From Suillus spraguei (lineage: Eukaryota; Basidiomycota; Agaricomycetes; Boletales; Suillaceae): DNA of 64,000 nucleotides. This document shows, in pieces, positions 53,968-64,000 of this stretch. Below the pieces are notes generated by a model that was not told the DNA's origin, ran no database searches, and saw nothing but the letters and a program-made list of their open reading frames with translations. A program made the position numbers and the translations under genes. Numbering within the stretch: position 1 is the first letter of the stretch; every line of letters begins with the position of its first letter. The stretch spans positions 1-64,000 of the forward strand of contig JABCPU010000236.1 in the NCBI GenBank assembly GCA_016800925.1, read 5' to 3'.

Positions 53968-54838
53968 TGTACCTGATGCACTATCCTGCCAGCACGACTA
54001 CAACTCCAGCAAAGATGATAATGAAGACCAGACTCTCCTCCCTGACACTCTATTCATTTGTCTTATTGACACTGACTTGAAGGATGTGTTATCCTCCTCT
54101 GACCCCCTCGGCGACCCTGTTTTCAAAACAGCCTCTGACACCCTTGATGGCATGTGTCTTCTCCCTATGAAATCGGCACTTGCTGATTGGAAGATCAAGG
54201 AGAACGTCCTCTATTATGAAAATTGTGCCTACATTCTCCCGCCACATCGCACCAATATCTTGCGTTGGTATCATGATCATCCGACTGCGGGGCATCCTGG
54301 CAGATTCAAAACTGAAGAACTCATCAAATGGGAAGCATGGTGGCCCGCTATGGGCTCCTATATCTGGAAATACATGGAGGGTTGCACCCTTTTTCAGCAA
54401 ATGAAAGCAGATACTCATTCTGTTCAATTTCCACTTACCCCAATCCCCTCCTCCGCAACTCAACCTTTCTCTCAGGTCTCTGTTGATTTGATCACTGACC
54501 TCCCTGTTTCTGGGGGCTTTGACAGCATCATGGTTGTGGTAGACCATGGCCTTATGAAGGGGTTAATTAATATCCCATGTTTAAAAACCATCACTTCCGA
54601 GGGCATTGCCAAACTATTTCCGAAGCACGTCTATCACCAATTTGGACTCCATGATAAAGTCATCTCTGATTGCAGTTCCTCTCTTGCTTCTCAAAGGAAC
54701 TTGCCCGACTTCTTGACTACATCATTGCCCCATCTACTGCATATCACCCTCAGACTGATGGTCAAACTGAATGACTCAATCAAGAGCTTGAAACATATGT
54801 GCACATTTACTGTTGCAACAACCTTGAAGATTGGATAG
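53968..54838 (+). pseudogene. Gypsy-2-type RNase H end and integrase fragment
   Basis: A plus-strand copy of the region at 63600-62900: VPDALS, an acidic linker, HDHPTAGHPGRFKTEELI with the integrase zinc finger (second-to-last Cys changed to Phe in CTLFQQMK), VDLITDLPVSGGFDS with the first catalytic Asp, VISD with the second. After 54670 small indels shift the frame ([18 protein letters not shown] is the shifted TAYHPQTDG region). It is open for 290 codons, so fairly young, but lacks both ends and has no LTR. Confidence 0.88.
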
Positions 54839-55096
54839 AGCATCTACAGTAAGCAACAAAACTGTTGCAATGTTTGCATGATTTTGATTGTTCTCATTAT
54901 ATCTATATCCTTTCAGGGATCGCTGCTATGGAAATGCCAAAGAGAGCGTTATTGTAGCCCTACATCCTGGCTACAATAGCCGTCTCACATTAAAGGTGTG
55001 AAACAATTTGCTTAAAAGGATATAAGCAATATACTGCAGGGTATGCATTGCAACGGTTTTGTTGCTGATGATTCTAGATATAGATACTGTCAATTA
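54839..55096. other. Transition sequence, no gene
   Basis: The similarity to the gypsy integrase fades here, and the Tc1 fragment's stop begins at 55099-55097. Nothing else is seen. Confidence 0.4.
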
Positions 55097-55636
55097 TTAG
55101 TAAGTAGTGTATCCTCCCTTTGCTTTAATCACTGCCTCAACCCTCCTTGGCATGCTTTCTATAAGATTCTGACATTTGGCTGCATCAATCTGCTCCCATC
55201 CTCTCTCTATACACTCCCAAAGTTCTATTATCCCATTTGGTGGGTTGGGATACTCTGCAAGCCTCTCTTTCAGGAAAAACCATAGATGTTCAATTGGATT
55301 GAGGTCAGGAGATTGTGCAGGCCATACCATGACCTCATATCCATGATCCTCAAACCACTGCTTGGCCTTCCTACTAGTGTGCTTGGGGTCATTGTCTTGC
55401 TAAAAGACAATGTCTGCAGGAGATTTGCCATAATAGTTGAGAGTCTGTTGAAGTTCATCCTCAACATGCTAGTGTAGATGTCAGCATCCATTTTACCATC
55501 AATCTTGCATGCCAACCCTACATCCTCCCAAGTCATACAGCCCCACATTATCACTGAACCTTCCCCAAACTTTACTGTTCCCTCTACTAGCCTGTCACTT
55601 AGGCCCTCTCCTGCCTTTTTCCCAAGAGAGGAGATG
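55097..55636 (-). pseudogene. Tc1 transposase fragment, second family member
   Basis: Minus-strand C-terminal half of a Tc1 transposase: VKFGEGSVIMWGCMTWEDVG, a shifted middle holding the second Asp region (TMTPSTLVG is the out-of-frame DPKHT), then MVWPAQSPDLNPIEHLWFFL with the catalytic Glu, and SMPRRVEAVIKAKGG to the stop 55099-55097. It is related to but distinct from the element at 1998 and shows the Trp missing there. N-terminus and TIRs are gone. LTR-C sequence abuts at 55637. Confidence 0.88.
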
Positions 55637-56394
55637 TCTAAGAATGTTCGACCCTAAAGGGAATGCTAGTTAGTATAGTTCAATAATACCCAACCTGAGG
55701 TGCAAGAATGCCGTCGGAGGTAACAAGATGCTAGCAGTGACCTCCGGTCTGTGGGAAACTAGTGGTAAGCGTGGGAATGCGGTAGGCAAGCGGTAGTGAA
55801 AGCGGTAAAACTGCGGTAAAGTGTGGGAACTTTGGCGGTAAAACAAGCAGTGAAGTAACGCAAGCAGTAGCCCAAGCAGTAGCCAAAGCAGTAGCCCAAG
55901 CAGTAGCCAAAGCAGTAGCGCAATTCTTTAGAGACAGTAATGGTGACTATTCCTAAGTACCGTGCATACTATAGGAGGGAAGTAAGGAATGAGTACAGGT
56001 ACCTAGGAATTTTATATGAAAGAATAGCTATGAAGATGGAAGGGATAGGATAAACATGGAGCAGACATGTAATAAGACTGCACTACAGTTTGCAAAACAT
56101 AACATAACAGTGAGACTGGATGGACATTGGATGGACAGTAAATCTTGCTTGAGGATGCCTAATGGGTTCGTGGAGATTGTCGAAGATCACCGCTTTGCAG
56201 GAAATTTGCCATAGTACAGCTGTTAAGCTGCAATGAAGCTTCTGGAGTGCAGAACAATACCATTAGATAGGGGTAATGCATGGTACAATTATACAACATA
56301 GGACGGTGAAGCCGAAGGGTAAGGATCATGATAGCTGGTTGACACCTATATGAAAATGTGCCATTTTGAGCTCAGTGTGAGTTTGCTCATCACA
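55637..56394 (-). mobile_element. LTR-C, minus, lacking its 3' end
   Basis: Inverse of LTR-C from the CCCTTTAGGG block to TGTGATGAGCAAACTC. The last 110 bp of the LTR are missing at the 55636 junction. It forms a large inverted repeat with 56563-57479. Four tandem AGCAGTAGCCCAAGC-like units occur at 55850-55920. Confidence 0.85.
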
Positions 56395-58125
56395 CTGTAT
56401 ATCATACCAACTTGCCAATCCATGATTCTCAAGCCGATGCCCATCCATGTCCTTGCCTCATCCACATAGCTCCATTTGGTGCGTAGTTTATACATGTTTG
56501 TTTATCACTGATTCCATGGCAAGTCTTATTACATGTTGCCTTGTGCCGCAGCCACCTCATGCTGTAACGAGCAAACTCACGCTGAGCTTGAAATGGCACA
56601 TTTTCATATAGGTGTCAACCGGCAATCATTATCCTTACCTTTCGGCTTCACCGTCCTACTTTACCATGCATTTACCCCTATCTAACGGTATTGTTCTGCA
56701 CTCCAGAAGCCTCGTTGCAGCTTAACAGCTGTACTACAGCAACTTTCCCATGAAGTGGTGATCTTTGGCAATCTCCGCGAACCCATTAGGCATCCACAAG
56801 CAAGATTCACCATCTGTCCTATGTCCATCCAGTCTCGCCAGTACATGATGTTTTGTAAACTGTAGTGCAGTCTTATTACATGTCTGCTGCATGTTTATCC
56901 TATCCCTTCCGTTTCCATAGCTATTCCTTTCGTATAAAATTCCTAGGTACCTGTACTCTTTCCTTACTTCCCTCCTATAGTACACACGGTACTTAGGAAT
57001 AGTCACCACTACTGTCACTACGAAATAAAGTCCTTTACCAAAGTTACTGTCTCTAAGAATTGCTTTACTGCTGCATGCACTACCACTCTTTACCGCTTTC
57101 CCGCACTACTTCTTTCTCACGCTTCACTGCTACACTACTGCTTGTTTTACCGCAGAAGTTCCCATGCTTACCGCAGTTTTACCGCTTGTACTACTGCAGT
57201 TTTACTGTTCGTGCTACCGCTTGCCTACCGCATTCCCACGCTTACCGCTAGTTTTACCGCAAGTTTCCCACGGACCAGAGGTCACCGCTAGCATCTTGCT
57301 ACCTCCGACGGCATTCTCGCACTACAGGTTGGGCAATATCGAACTATATTAACTTAGCATTCCCTTTAGGGTCAAATGTTCTTGCCTTCGCAAGTGAAGC
57401 AGACTAGGTAGAGTGCAAGACTCGCATACTAGCTTATGCCATGGTTTATCTACAGCTCAGGCTATATTGTATCTTTACAGCACTATGTTACATACTGGCA
57501 GTTACCTCACTCGAGTGCTACTGATCTCACCTATGCATCCTGAGTACATACAAGGTAGGATATAAGGACTTGATAGCCTGCATGTATACAGTACCTCATT
57601 TTCACCGTACTATAGGTCAGGATTAGTGTCTAGCTCTGGAACCACCCAGTAGTAGACTTAGTCTTTAGTTTCCTTTACTGCTCATTAATTGATATCGTTC
57701 ATTCACTGCTACCACTGGCACATTGCTAAGCTTTTTTTGACTCCTATCTTGATTTGACTTTGCATGCACTGCTACTTTACCGCTGAAAGTACTGCAGCTT
57801 TCTTTCTTGCTTCTACTTCACCACTCACACAGCACTGCTACTGCTGACACTACTGCTCACTATCACTTGCTCAATGCTACTCACAGGCATTGTTATAGTC
57901 ACGCTACCACCACTACTTATGACACTAGTTCTGGCAGCATCATCACTGACTGCAGCATCATTCTCGCACATTGGTTTGACATTAACTTGGCTATACTAAC
58001 AGGCATCCCCTTTAGGGTTGAATGTTCTTGCCTTAGCAAGTGAAGTAAACTAGGTAGAGTGCAAGACTCACATACTAGCTTAGGCCATGGTTTATCTACA
58101 GCCCAGGTTAGGTTGTATCTTTACA
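56395..58125 (+). mobile_element. LTR-B, plus, split by LTR-C
   Basis: LTR-B sequence at 56395-56562 (from the CCATCCATGTCC region) and 57480-58125 (to TTGTATCTTTACA) is interrupted by the complete LTR-C. The first 150 bp are missing beside the minus LTR-C. Confidence 0.85.
56563..57479 (+). mobile_element. LTR-C, complete copy
   Basis: 917 bp, TGTAACGAGCAAACTCACGC to TATTGTATCTTTACA. Flanks ATGC and GCAC do not match well. This copy defines LTR-C for comparison with 15821-18095. It contains repeated TTTACCGC words at 57060-57270, like the other C copies. Confidence 0.88.
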
Positions 58126-59237
58126 ATGTGGATGTAGCAGATATCATCCAAAACAACAGACACACCAAGAGGTCCTTCAATGGAGCTAAGGTCAAAAAAA
58201 CATGTAGCGCAGATTATTAATATGAAAAAGGTTCACTCCTCACTCAATCACTTATGTCGTGTGCCTAGTAAGTTGTAGTATTCAGCAATGTCAGTGATGG
58301 TGTATGATGACCAAATTTGGCAGGTTCGATTCTCACTTTCTTCAGTTACATCTTGGTGATCTGTTGATGGCAATTTCAACTATGTTCAATTCTGGTGTAC
58401 TATCATTGACTTCTTTGAGAGGCCTCCCAGTTGAGATGCACAGTGCAGGGTTGACAGGCTTCTCGAGTGGAGTATGTAGGTGCATTATGTATCTGTGTAT
58501 CTGTCTCAGTAAGCATCACCTGAACTCTGTTTATGAAGGTTTTTGGATGGAACCACCATGATGACATCAGCGACACAGTGAAGGCCAATATGTCTATCAA
58601 TGCCCTCACAAAGCAAAGGGCACAACACAATGATGCAGCCTTCAACTTGCCTTAGAGATCTCTCATGTAGCTTACTATGGTTTCTATCTTAATGTCCAAC
58701 TTGATGTTGATCTACTGGATACAAAATAAAAATAAAAATATTGAGCTACTACCTTCAGAAGCACTCTCTGAGTCCAATTCAGATCATGAAGTTGCATCAA
58801 GATATGGGTGCTTGTGTGATTAGGCTAATTCAGGAGAATGTAGCGTGAACATGAACATGTTCATATTCTCCATCATTTGTTCTAACCACTCAATTCAAGC
58901 TCCAGTTGGTGAATATACTTGCTTGTGCTAGTTGGGCCAAATCAGGGGAGTGCAGCATAACCATGAACATGTTCATATTGTCAAGGATTTGCACTAACAA
59001 TGTGATTCAAGCTCCAGTTCATGAATCTGTCTGCTTGTGGTGGATAGGCTGGATTCATGGAGTACAATGCAACCATGAACATCACTGAATTATGTGCACA
59101 GCTACAACTAGACCATGATACATAGCACAATACCTGCAAGGGCAGTTGAATGGTAAGCTGGGTACTGAGGTTGCTTCATGAATCTCTGCTGTTGAATCTG
59201 GAGTCAGGGTACATTGCTACGACAACACATGGTCCAC
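58126..59237. other. No gene; contains a 3-unit tandem repeat
   Basis: About 58795-59090 holds three units of about 110-116 bp with CTTGTG, a TTCAGGAGAATG-like word, ACCATGAACATGTTCATATT and TTCAAGCTCCAGTT. The rest shows no protein-like frame. Confidence 0.55.
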
Positions 59238-60020
59238 TGTAAAGATACAACCTAACCTGGGCTATGAATAAACTACCTCCTAAGTTAGTATGTGAGTCTT
59301 GTGCTCCGTCTAGTCTGCTTCACTTGTTAAACAAGAGTGTTCGACCTTAAAGGGGGATGCTTGTTAGTATAGCCTAATCCAAGTCAAACCTGTGAGTGAA
59401 TGTAGCATTGTGGTCAGCAGTAAGATGCCGTGGCTAGCGAAGATGCTGCCAGAACTAGCGTCATTTGTAGCAGTGCTACCGTGGTTGATATAATGCTTGA
59501 AAATGTAGCGTCAAGCGGGCAACAATGAGCAATAAAGTCAGCAATAGCAGTAAGATGTGAGCAGTGCAAAGAAACAGTAAAGAAATCCACGGTACTTTCA
59601 GCAGTAAAGTAGCGGTGAGCGTGAAGTTTGGTCAAAACAGGGGTCAAGAATCTAGCGGTATGCCAGCGGTAACAGTGAACGAGTGATGATGATTAATGAG
59701 CGGTAACAAAACTTAAAGACTAAGTCCACTACTGGGTAGATCCAGAGCTAGACACTAATCCTGACCTATAGTATGGTGAAAATGAGGTACTGTATCTTGC
59801 GGGCAATGCAGTGCTTATATCCTAAATTGTATGTACTTGGAATGTGTTAGGTGAAATCAGTAGCACTCGAATGCAGTAACTGACGTATGTAAACGTAGTG
59901 TGAGGCAGCTGCAGCATGAGGCAACATGTAATAAGACTTGCCATGGGATCAGTGATAAACAGTCATGTACAAACTACACACCAAATGGAGCTATGCAGAC
60001 GTGGCAAGGACATGGAAGAG
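59238..60020 (-). mobile_element. LTR-B, minus, 5' end missing
   Basis: Starts TGTAAAGATACAACCTAACC and runs to the GGCAAGGACATGGAAG region, lacking the last 160 bp up to the TGTAAC tip. No duplication can be read. 60021-60088 is unassigned. Confidence 0.87.
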
Positions 60021-60088
60021 GTCATATTGGTGTGTTCTGGCTTTTCAGGATGGAAAGCATGGAAGTATGAGGTGAGAAGCATACTTTC

Positions 60089-60564
60089 TGTTACGAACTG
60101 GGGTGGTGTCACCAGCGGCAGTGAAAAGACACAGATGGTCTGCTGGGAAGTTCTACAATGTTCAAAAGAGAACAAGGTGAAAGTACAAGGAATGCATTCC
60201 GAGTACTATCAAGGGTTCAGCCTCAAAGACAAGTCTAAGAGGTTCTACAAGAATAGAGACTAAGGCTAAGGAGTGCTTAGACTTAGAGACAATTCAAGAC
60301 GACTTAGGTTGGAGACCTAAGTGAAGGATGTTCCAGGTAAAACCCAGTAAGATTAAAGTAAAGTATACAAGTGTAATACAACGTGCTTAAATAGGTCAAT
60401 ATGTGCACACGGATCAAGAGAGTTGTGAGAATGTAAGTGCGTATCCAAAGAAGGAAGGCAACTATAGTACAGATGCATTGAGCATATGAGTCAGAGTCAT
60501 GTTATGTAATATACAAGTAAAGGAGACAAAGAGAGAATGAATAGGGGCACGTACGACTGTAACA
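60089..60564 (-). mobile_element. 3' LTR-A of Gypsy-2
   Basis: 476 bp. On the minus strand it runs TGTTACAGTCGTACG to CCAGTTCGTAACA and follows directly after a polypurine tract. The 5-bp flanks differ (CTTTC, TTACC), as expected for an LTR with its internal region attached. This ties the LTR-A family to Gypsy-2. Confidence 0.92.
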
Positions 60565-60580
60565 TTACCCCCTTGTTACA
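60565..60580 (-). promoter_or_regulatory. Polypurine tract of Gypsy-2
   Basis: The minus strand reads AACAAGGGGGTAA directly before the LTR tip TGTTAC, the standard plus-strand primer position of LTR retrotransposons. Confidence 0.8.
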
Positions 60581-60587
60581 TGGAAAG

Positions 60588-62025
60588 TCACCGACTTTCA
60601 TAGTTAGCAATGTCTTCATCAGCAGCACTTCCCCCTAGCATATAAGCCGCTTCTTCTTCTGCTATAGTCCTCGCTCGTCGACCTGCCTTTCTTCGTCGAC
60701 AATTAATAAGATACTGCTCCCACCTACGAAGTGCATCATAAAATCCATCGTCCTTCCAAGTAAGTGTAAACGGGGGATCTCCAAGACGCTGAGGGCAGTA
60801 GATAGATAGATGGGTAGGGGTGTGTTGCAGACAAATTTGGCACTGGTATTCGGGGCAATTCTTTTGCCAATATCCTATGATGCCACAGAATCGACATTTC
60901 ATATTTTCATCAGTGTTGGAGGTAGATATGCGTAATGGTGATAGCAAAATAATGGGTTTGGGACTAGTGGATCTGGCGCGTTTCTTTCCCTTCCGTCGCA
61001 CCATATGACTTAAAGCAAAGGCATTGTCGTGTCTGAGTTGTGCCTGCTGTTTAGTGGTAAGAGTGTATGCTGACGTTGGGAGATCAGGAGTAGTTGCTCG
61101 TTCAGCAACCGCGAGGAGTTCATTAGAGGAGGAAGGGGACGTTATGCCGAAGTCCTTTGCTAAGACTGGTGAAACAGGGTCCATTGGACCAAATGATGCT
61201 GGGATGGAAATGGGAGGATGAATATGGAGGTCGCGAAGTTGAGGACTGAGTGCCACCAACTCAGCGACAGGAACTCCTATATTTTTGCAGCTTCACACTG
61301 CTCGTCCATACAAGGTTCATACAACCATGCGGGGTGATCGTGGGAAACTATGACAGGGGCGATGAAGTTGGTCACTCAATGGGGGATGGAGTTCATGGGG
61401 AAGCGAGGTTCATTTGAGTTTGCTGTAGATCAATGATAGCTTCTTCGACTAAATTTCTGGCCATTCTTGTTTCAGCAACTGATTGCTGGATAGTTTCAAT
61501 GACTGCATTGGTGAGCTGTCCAATCTCCTGGACAGTAGTATATAAGCCAGCAAAGGCATTGATATTAGAATAAATGCCCGAAGGAGGGGGTGAAGGGACT
61601 GGAAGTGGATCCATATTTCTTTGCGGAGAGGGAGGTCGAGCAACACCTGCTCGGCGTTTGGCCACGATGTGAATAGCTTCTTCAACATCACTCTTAAAAG
61701 AACGGGGAAGCAACAGCATAGCGTAAGAATGAATGTGTTTCTGTAGATGTAAGATGCGCTGGCGATACGTGATTTCTGTAGTTTCATTGATGGTAGTTTC
61801 AATGAGGGCGGCAGTGCGGATGATGTTGACAAGAAGTAAAGCTGGAAGGCACCTCTTTGGTAAGGATTCTCTCAATTTTGAGAGCGTGTCCTTCGCATAG
61901 AAGGCGGCTTCAATATAGGAGGTGTTGTTGATTTTGGTGGCAAGGGTTCCGTAGTTTTCTGCATTGGAATCAGAGTCATTGTTGGCAATAGTGATGGGGG
62001 TGATGTATGCAGTGGGAAAGGACAT
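60588..62025 (-). pseudogene. Gypsy-2 ORF3, zinc-knuckle protein downstream of integrase
   Basis: A separate minus-strand protein located 3' of the integrase. The first part (62025-61393, 210 codons from ATG) is helical with no known domain (LPALLLVNIIRTAALIETTI). Then, after shifts at 61392-61260, comes APVIVSHDHPAWLYEP. The last part (61259-60588) holds two zinc knuckles, CRFCGIIGYWQKNC (His replaced by Tyr) and CQICLQHTPTHLSIYC (intact, C-x2-C-x6-H-x4-C), then an Arg-rich tail. Such Gag-like 3' ORFs occur in some basidiomycete chromoviruses. The role may be RNA binding. Frameshifts make this copy non-functional. Confidence 0.75.
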
Positions 62026-62081
62026 TTCGAAAGGTGTTTAGTTGATCAAGTGCTTGTGTGATTTGATTGACTGAAGAATAA

Positions 62082-64000
62082 TCAGAGGGAGTGTTGCTTC
62101 TTATAAGCATTCAGGATTCGAGCGGAGTTCTTCAAGTTCTTTTCTGGGAGCCACTTGTTATCTCCTGATGAATATCCTGTCCAGGAAACAAGATAGTGTC
62201 GGCAAATGCTGGTTCCTTTGTGGGAAAGAATTGCTTCTACTTCGTATTCTTCTTCTTCTTCAATAATATCAGGTGGTAGTTCAGGGAAGTTCGGGCCATG
62301 TATGTCTGTTTCGCTATAGGATGATAAGACAGAAGCATGAAAAGTGGGATGAATTTTCCATTGTGGGGGGAGTTTGAGCGTAAATGTGATAGGTGATAAG
62401 ACATCAATGATCGGGAAAGGTCCGTATCGCTTTGGCGCAAGTTTTCTGTGATGGGAGTTTGAGTTTAAGATTAGTAGCAGATAGCCAGACCTTATCTCCG
62501 ATCTTCCATGGAATGTACCTCTATCCTTGGGATCGTTCGGCCATTGTCTGCATCGCAATGTTATGGCAGGCAATTGCTTCTTCTCTTATCTTCTGTAGGG
62601 ATTGTACTCGATCTTCTGCTGCAGGGACGGATGAGTCAGGGATCAGGTGAGGGATGGCGCGCGGTTTGTATCCCATCATGAGATAGAAAGGTGATGCATT
62701 CCTTGCATCGTGCTTTTGGTGGTTGTGGACAAATTCAGCGATTGGTAGGTGTTCCACCCAATCTTCAGGATTATTGCGGCAATAGATGCGCAGGTACGTT
62801 TCTAGTTCTTGATTGAGCCTCTCAGTTTGGCCATCAGTCTGAGGGTGATAAGCCGTAGATGGGGCAATGACATAGTTGAGAAGTCAGGCAAGTTCCTTGG
62901 AGAAGCGAGATAGGAACTGCGGACCTCGATCCGAGATGACTTTGTCATGGAGTCCAAATCGACGGTAGACATGCTTCAAGAATAGTTTGGCAATGCCTTC
63001 GGAATTGACAGTTTTCAAACAAGGGATAATAATTACCCCCTTCATAAGGCCATGGTCTACCATGACCATAATACTGTCAAAGCCTCCAGAGACAGGGAGG
63101 TCAGTGATAAGATTGACGGAGACCTGAGAAAAGGGTCGAGTCGCAGATGAGGGAATCGGGGCAAGTGGAGGGCGGACCGGGTGTGTATCTGTTTTCATTT
63201 GCTGACAAAGGGTGCAACCCTCGACGTATTTCCAGACATAAGAGCTTATAGCGGGCCACCAGGCTTCCCGTTTGACGAGTTCCTCAGTTTTGAATCTACC
63301 GGGATGTCCTGCAGTAGGATGATCATGATACCTTTTCAGGATATTGGGACGATGTGCCGGTGGAATATAGGCGCGATTCTTAAAATAGAGGATGTTCTCC
63401 TCAATCTTCCAGTCAGAAAGTGCCGACTTCATAGGTGGAAGGCATATGCCATCAAGGGCATCAGATGCTGTCTTGAATACAGGGTCATCGAGGGGGTCAG
63501 AGGATGACAAAACATCCTTCAGGTCGGTGTCAATAAGACGAACGAATAGGGTGTCATGGAGGAGGGTCTGGTCCTTGTTATCGTCTTTGCTGGAGTCGTA
63601 GTCGGGTCGGCGAGATAGTGCATCAGGTACTGCCAATTTAGTACCTGCAACGTGATGCAGTTCAATGTTGTAAATAGACAAAATCAGTTGCCAATGTGCT
63701 TGGCGACGGGTAAGCTTCTGTGCACTTCTAAAGTACAGAAGATTCTTGTGGTTGGTGAATACCAGGATGGGGTGCAGGTTTCCTGCAAGATAATGATGCC
63801 ATTCATTCAATGCCCAGATCACAGCAAGGAGTTCCCAATCAAAGATCTGGTAATTGCGTTCTGCAGGGTTCAAAGACTGTGAGAGATATGCGCATGGGTG
63901 ATAAACACCATTCTCATCGGTCTGCAAGCGAACTCCGCCAGTTGCTACAAGCGAAGCATCGGTAGCAATAGCAAATTGTTGGGAAGGATCAGGGTTACAG
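62082..64000 (-). pseudogene. Gypsy-2 RNase H, integrase and chromodomain, running off the window
   Basis: Minus-strand pol from the window end. RNase H: FAIATDASLVATGG, FDWELLAVIWALNEW and VFTNHKNL (normally TDHKNL). Integrase zinc finger: HDHPTAGHPGRF with CTLCQQMK. Core: VSVNLITDLPVS (first Asp changed to Asn), VISDRGPQFLSRF (second Asp), then a TGA at 62882-62884 where CGA is plausible, [17 protein letters not shown] (Glu). Then GDKVWLSATNLKL, a frameshift near 62455, RKLAPKRYGPFPI, HPTFHASVLS and a chromodomain (YEVEAILSHKG, YLVSWTGYSSGDNKW). A stop near 62520 adds damage. RT and Gag lie beyond the window. Confidence 0.92.

Overview
The window is nuclear DNA of a filamentous basidiomycete, most likely an Agaricomycete. 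The signs are 48-62 bp introns with GT..AG ends and CTAAT/CTAAC-type branch points, chromodomain Ty3/gypsy elements with an extra 3' zinc-knuckle ORF, Ty1/copia elements, Tc1 transposons, a TET/JBP-type dioxygenase relic of the kind expanded in mushroom-forming fungi, and cysteine-cluster orphan genes. It is an almost pure transposon graveyard. Bacterial features, CRISPR arrays, rRNA and convincing tRNA genes are absent.

Layout. 1-11567: a decayed coiled-coil gene (511-1350), a nearly intact Tc1 element with long inverted repeats (1998-3614), a 692-bp MITE (4002-4693), the end of a copia element (Copia-2) carrying a 273-bp MITE, a spliced aspartic protease gene on the minus strand (6914-8380), one orphan exon (9578-9726) and a mariner-like transposase fragment. 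11568-27715: a nested stack. A plus-strand gypsy (Gypsy-1) was invaded by a minus-strand copia (Copia-1a) and by a plus-strand copia (Copia-1b). Those were in turn invaded by LTR families B, C, D and A. A large deletion fused Gypsy-1 RT to Copia-1a. 27697-31202: a second copy of the Copia-2 end plus aspartic protease block (5061-8850). 31203-40792: a gene-fragment and minisatellite region with an unknown split gene interrupted by a solo LTR, a cysteine-cluster gene fragment, a TET/JBP dioxygenase pseudogene, a 1.5-kb minisatellite and an unknown minus-strand gene. 40793-49000: a copia RNase H end beside a minus-strand gypsy (Gypsy-3) cut by several solo LTRs. 49001-60088: solo LTRs, LTR inverted repeats and transposon fragments. 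60089-64000: the 3' half of a minus-strand chromodomain gypsy (Gypsy-2), running off the window.

LTR families are named here for this window only. A: about 475 bp, 5-bp target duplication, belongs to Gypsy-2. B and C: about 0.9-1 kb, share their 3' end, 4-bp duplications, no internal region seen. D: TGTTA..ATGACA. E: copia LTR, TGTTGG..CCCAGA. F: TGTTAG..ATCA. The intact-looking genes are the two aspartic proteases, whose catalytic motifs are unusual (DSY and DCG instead of DTG), and the unknown minus-strand gene at 38350-39070. Almost everything else is broken. The pattern of damage (CGA to TGA stops, and target-site duplications that mismatch mainly at CpG) points to decay by cytosine methylation.
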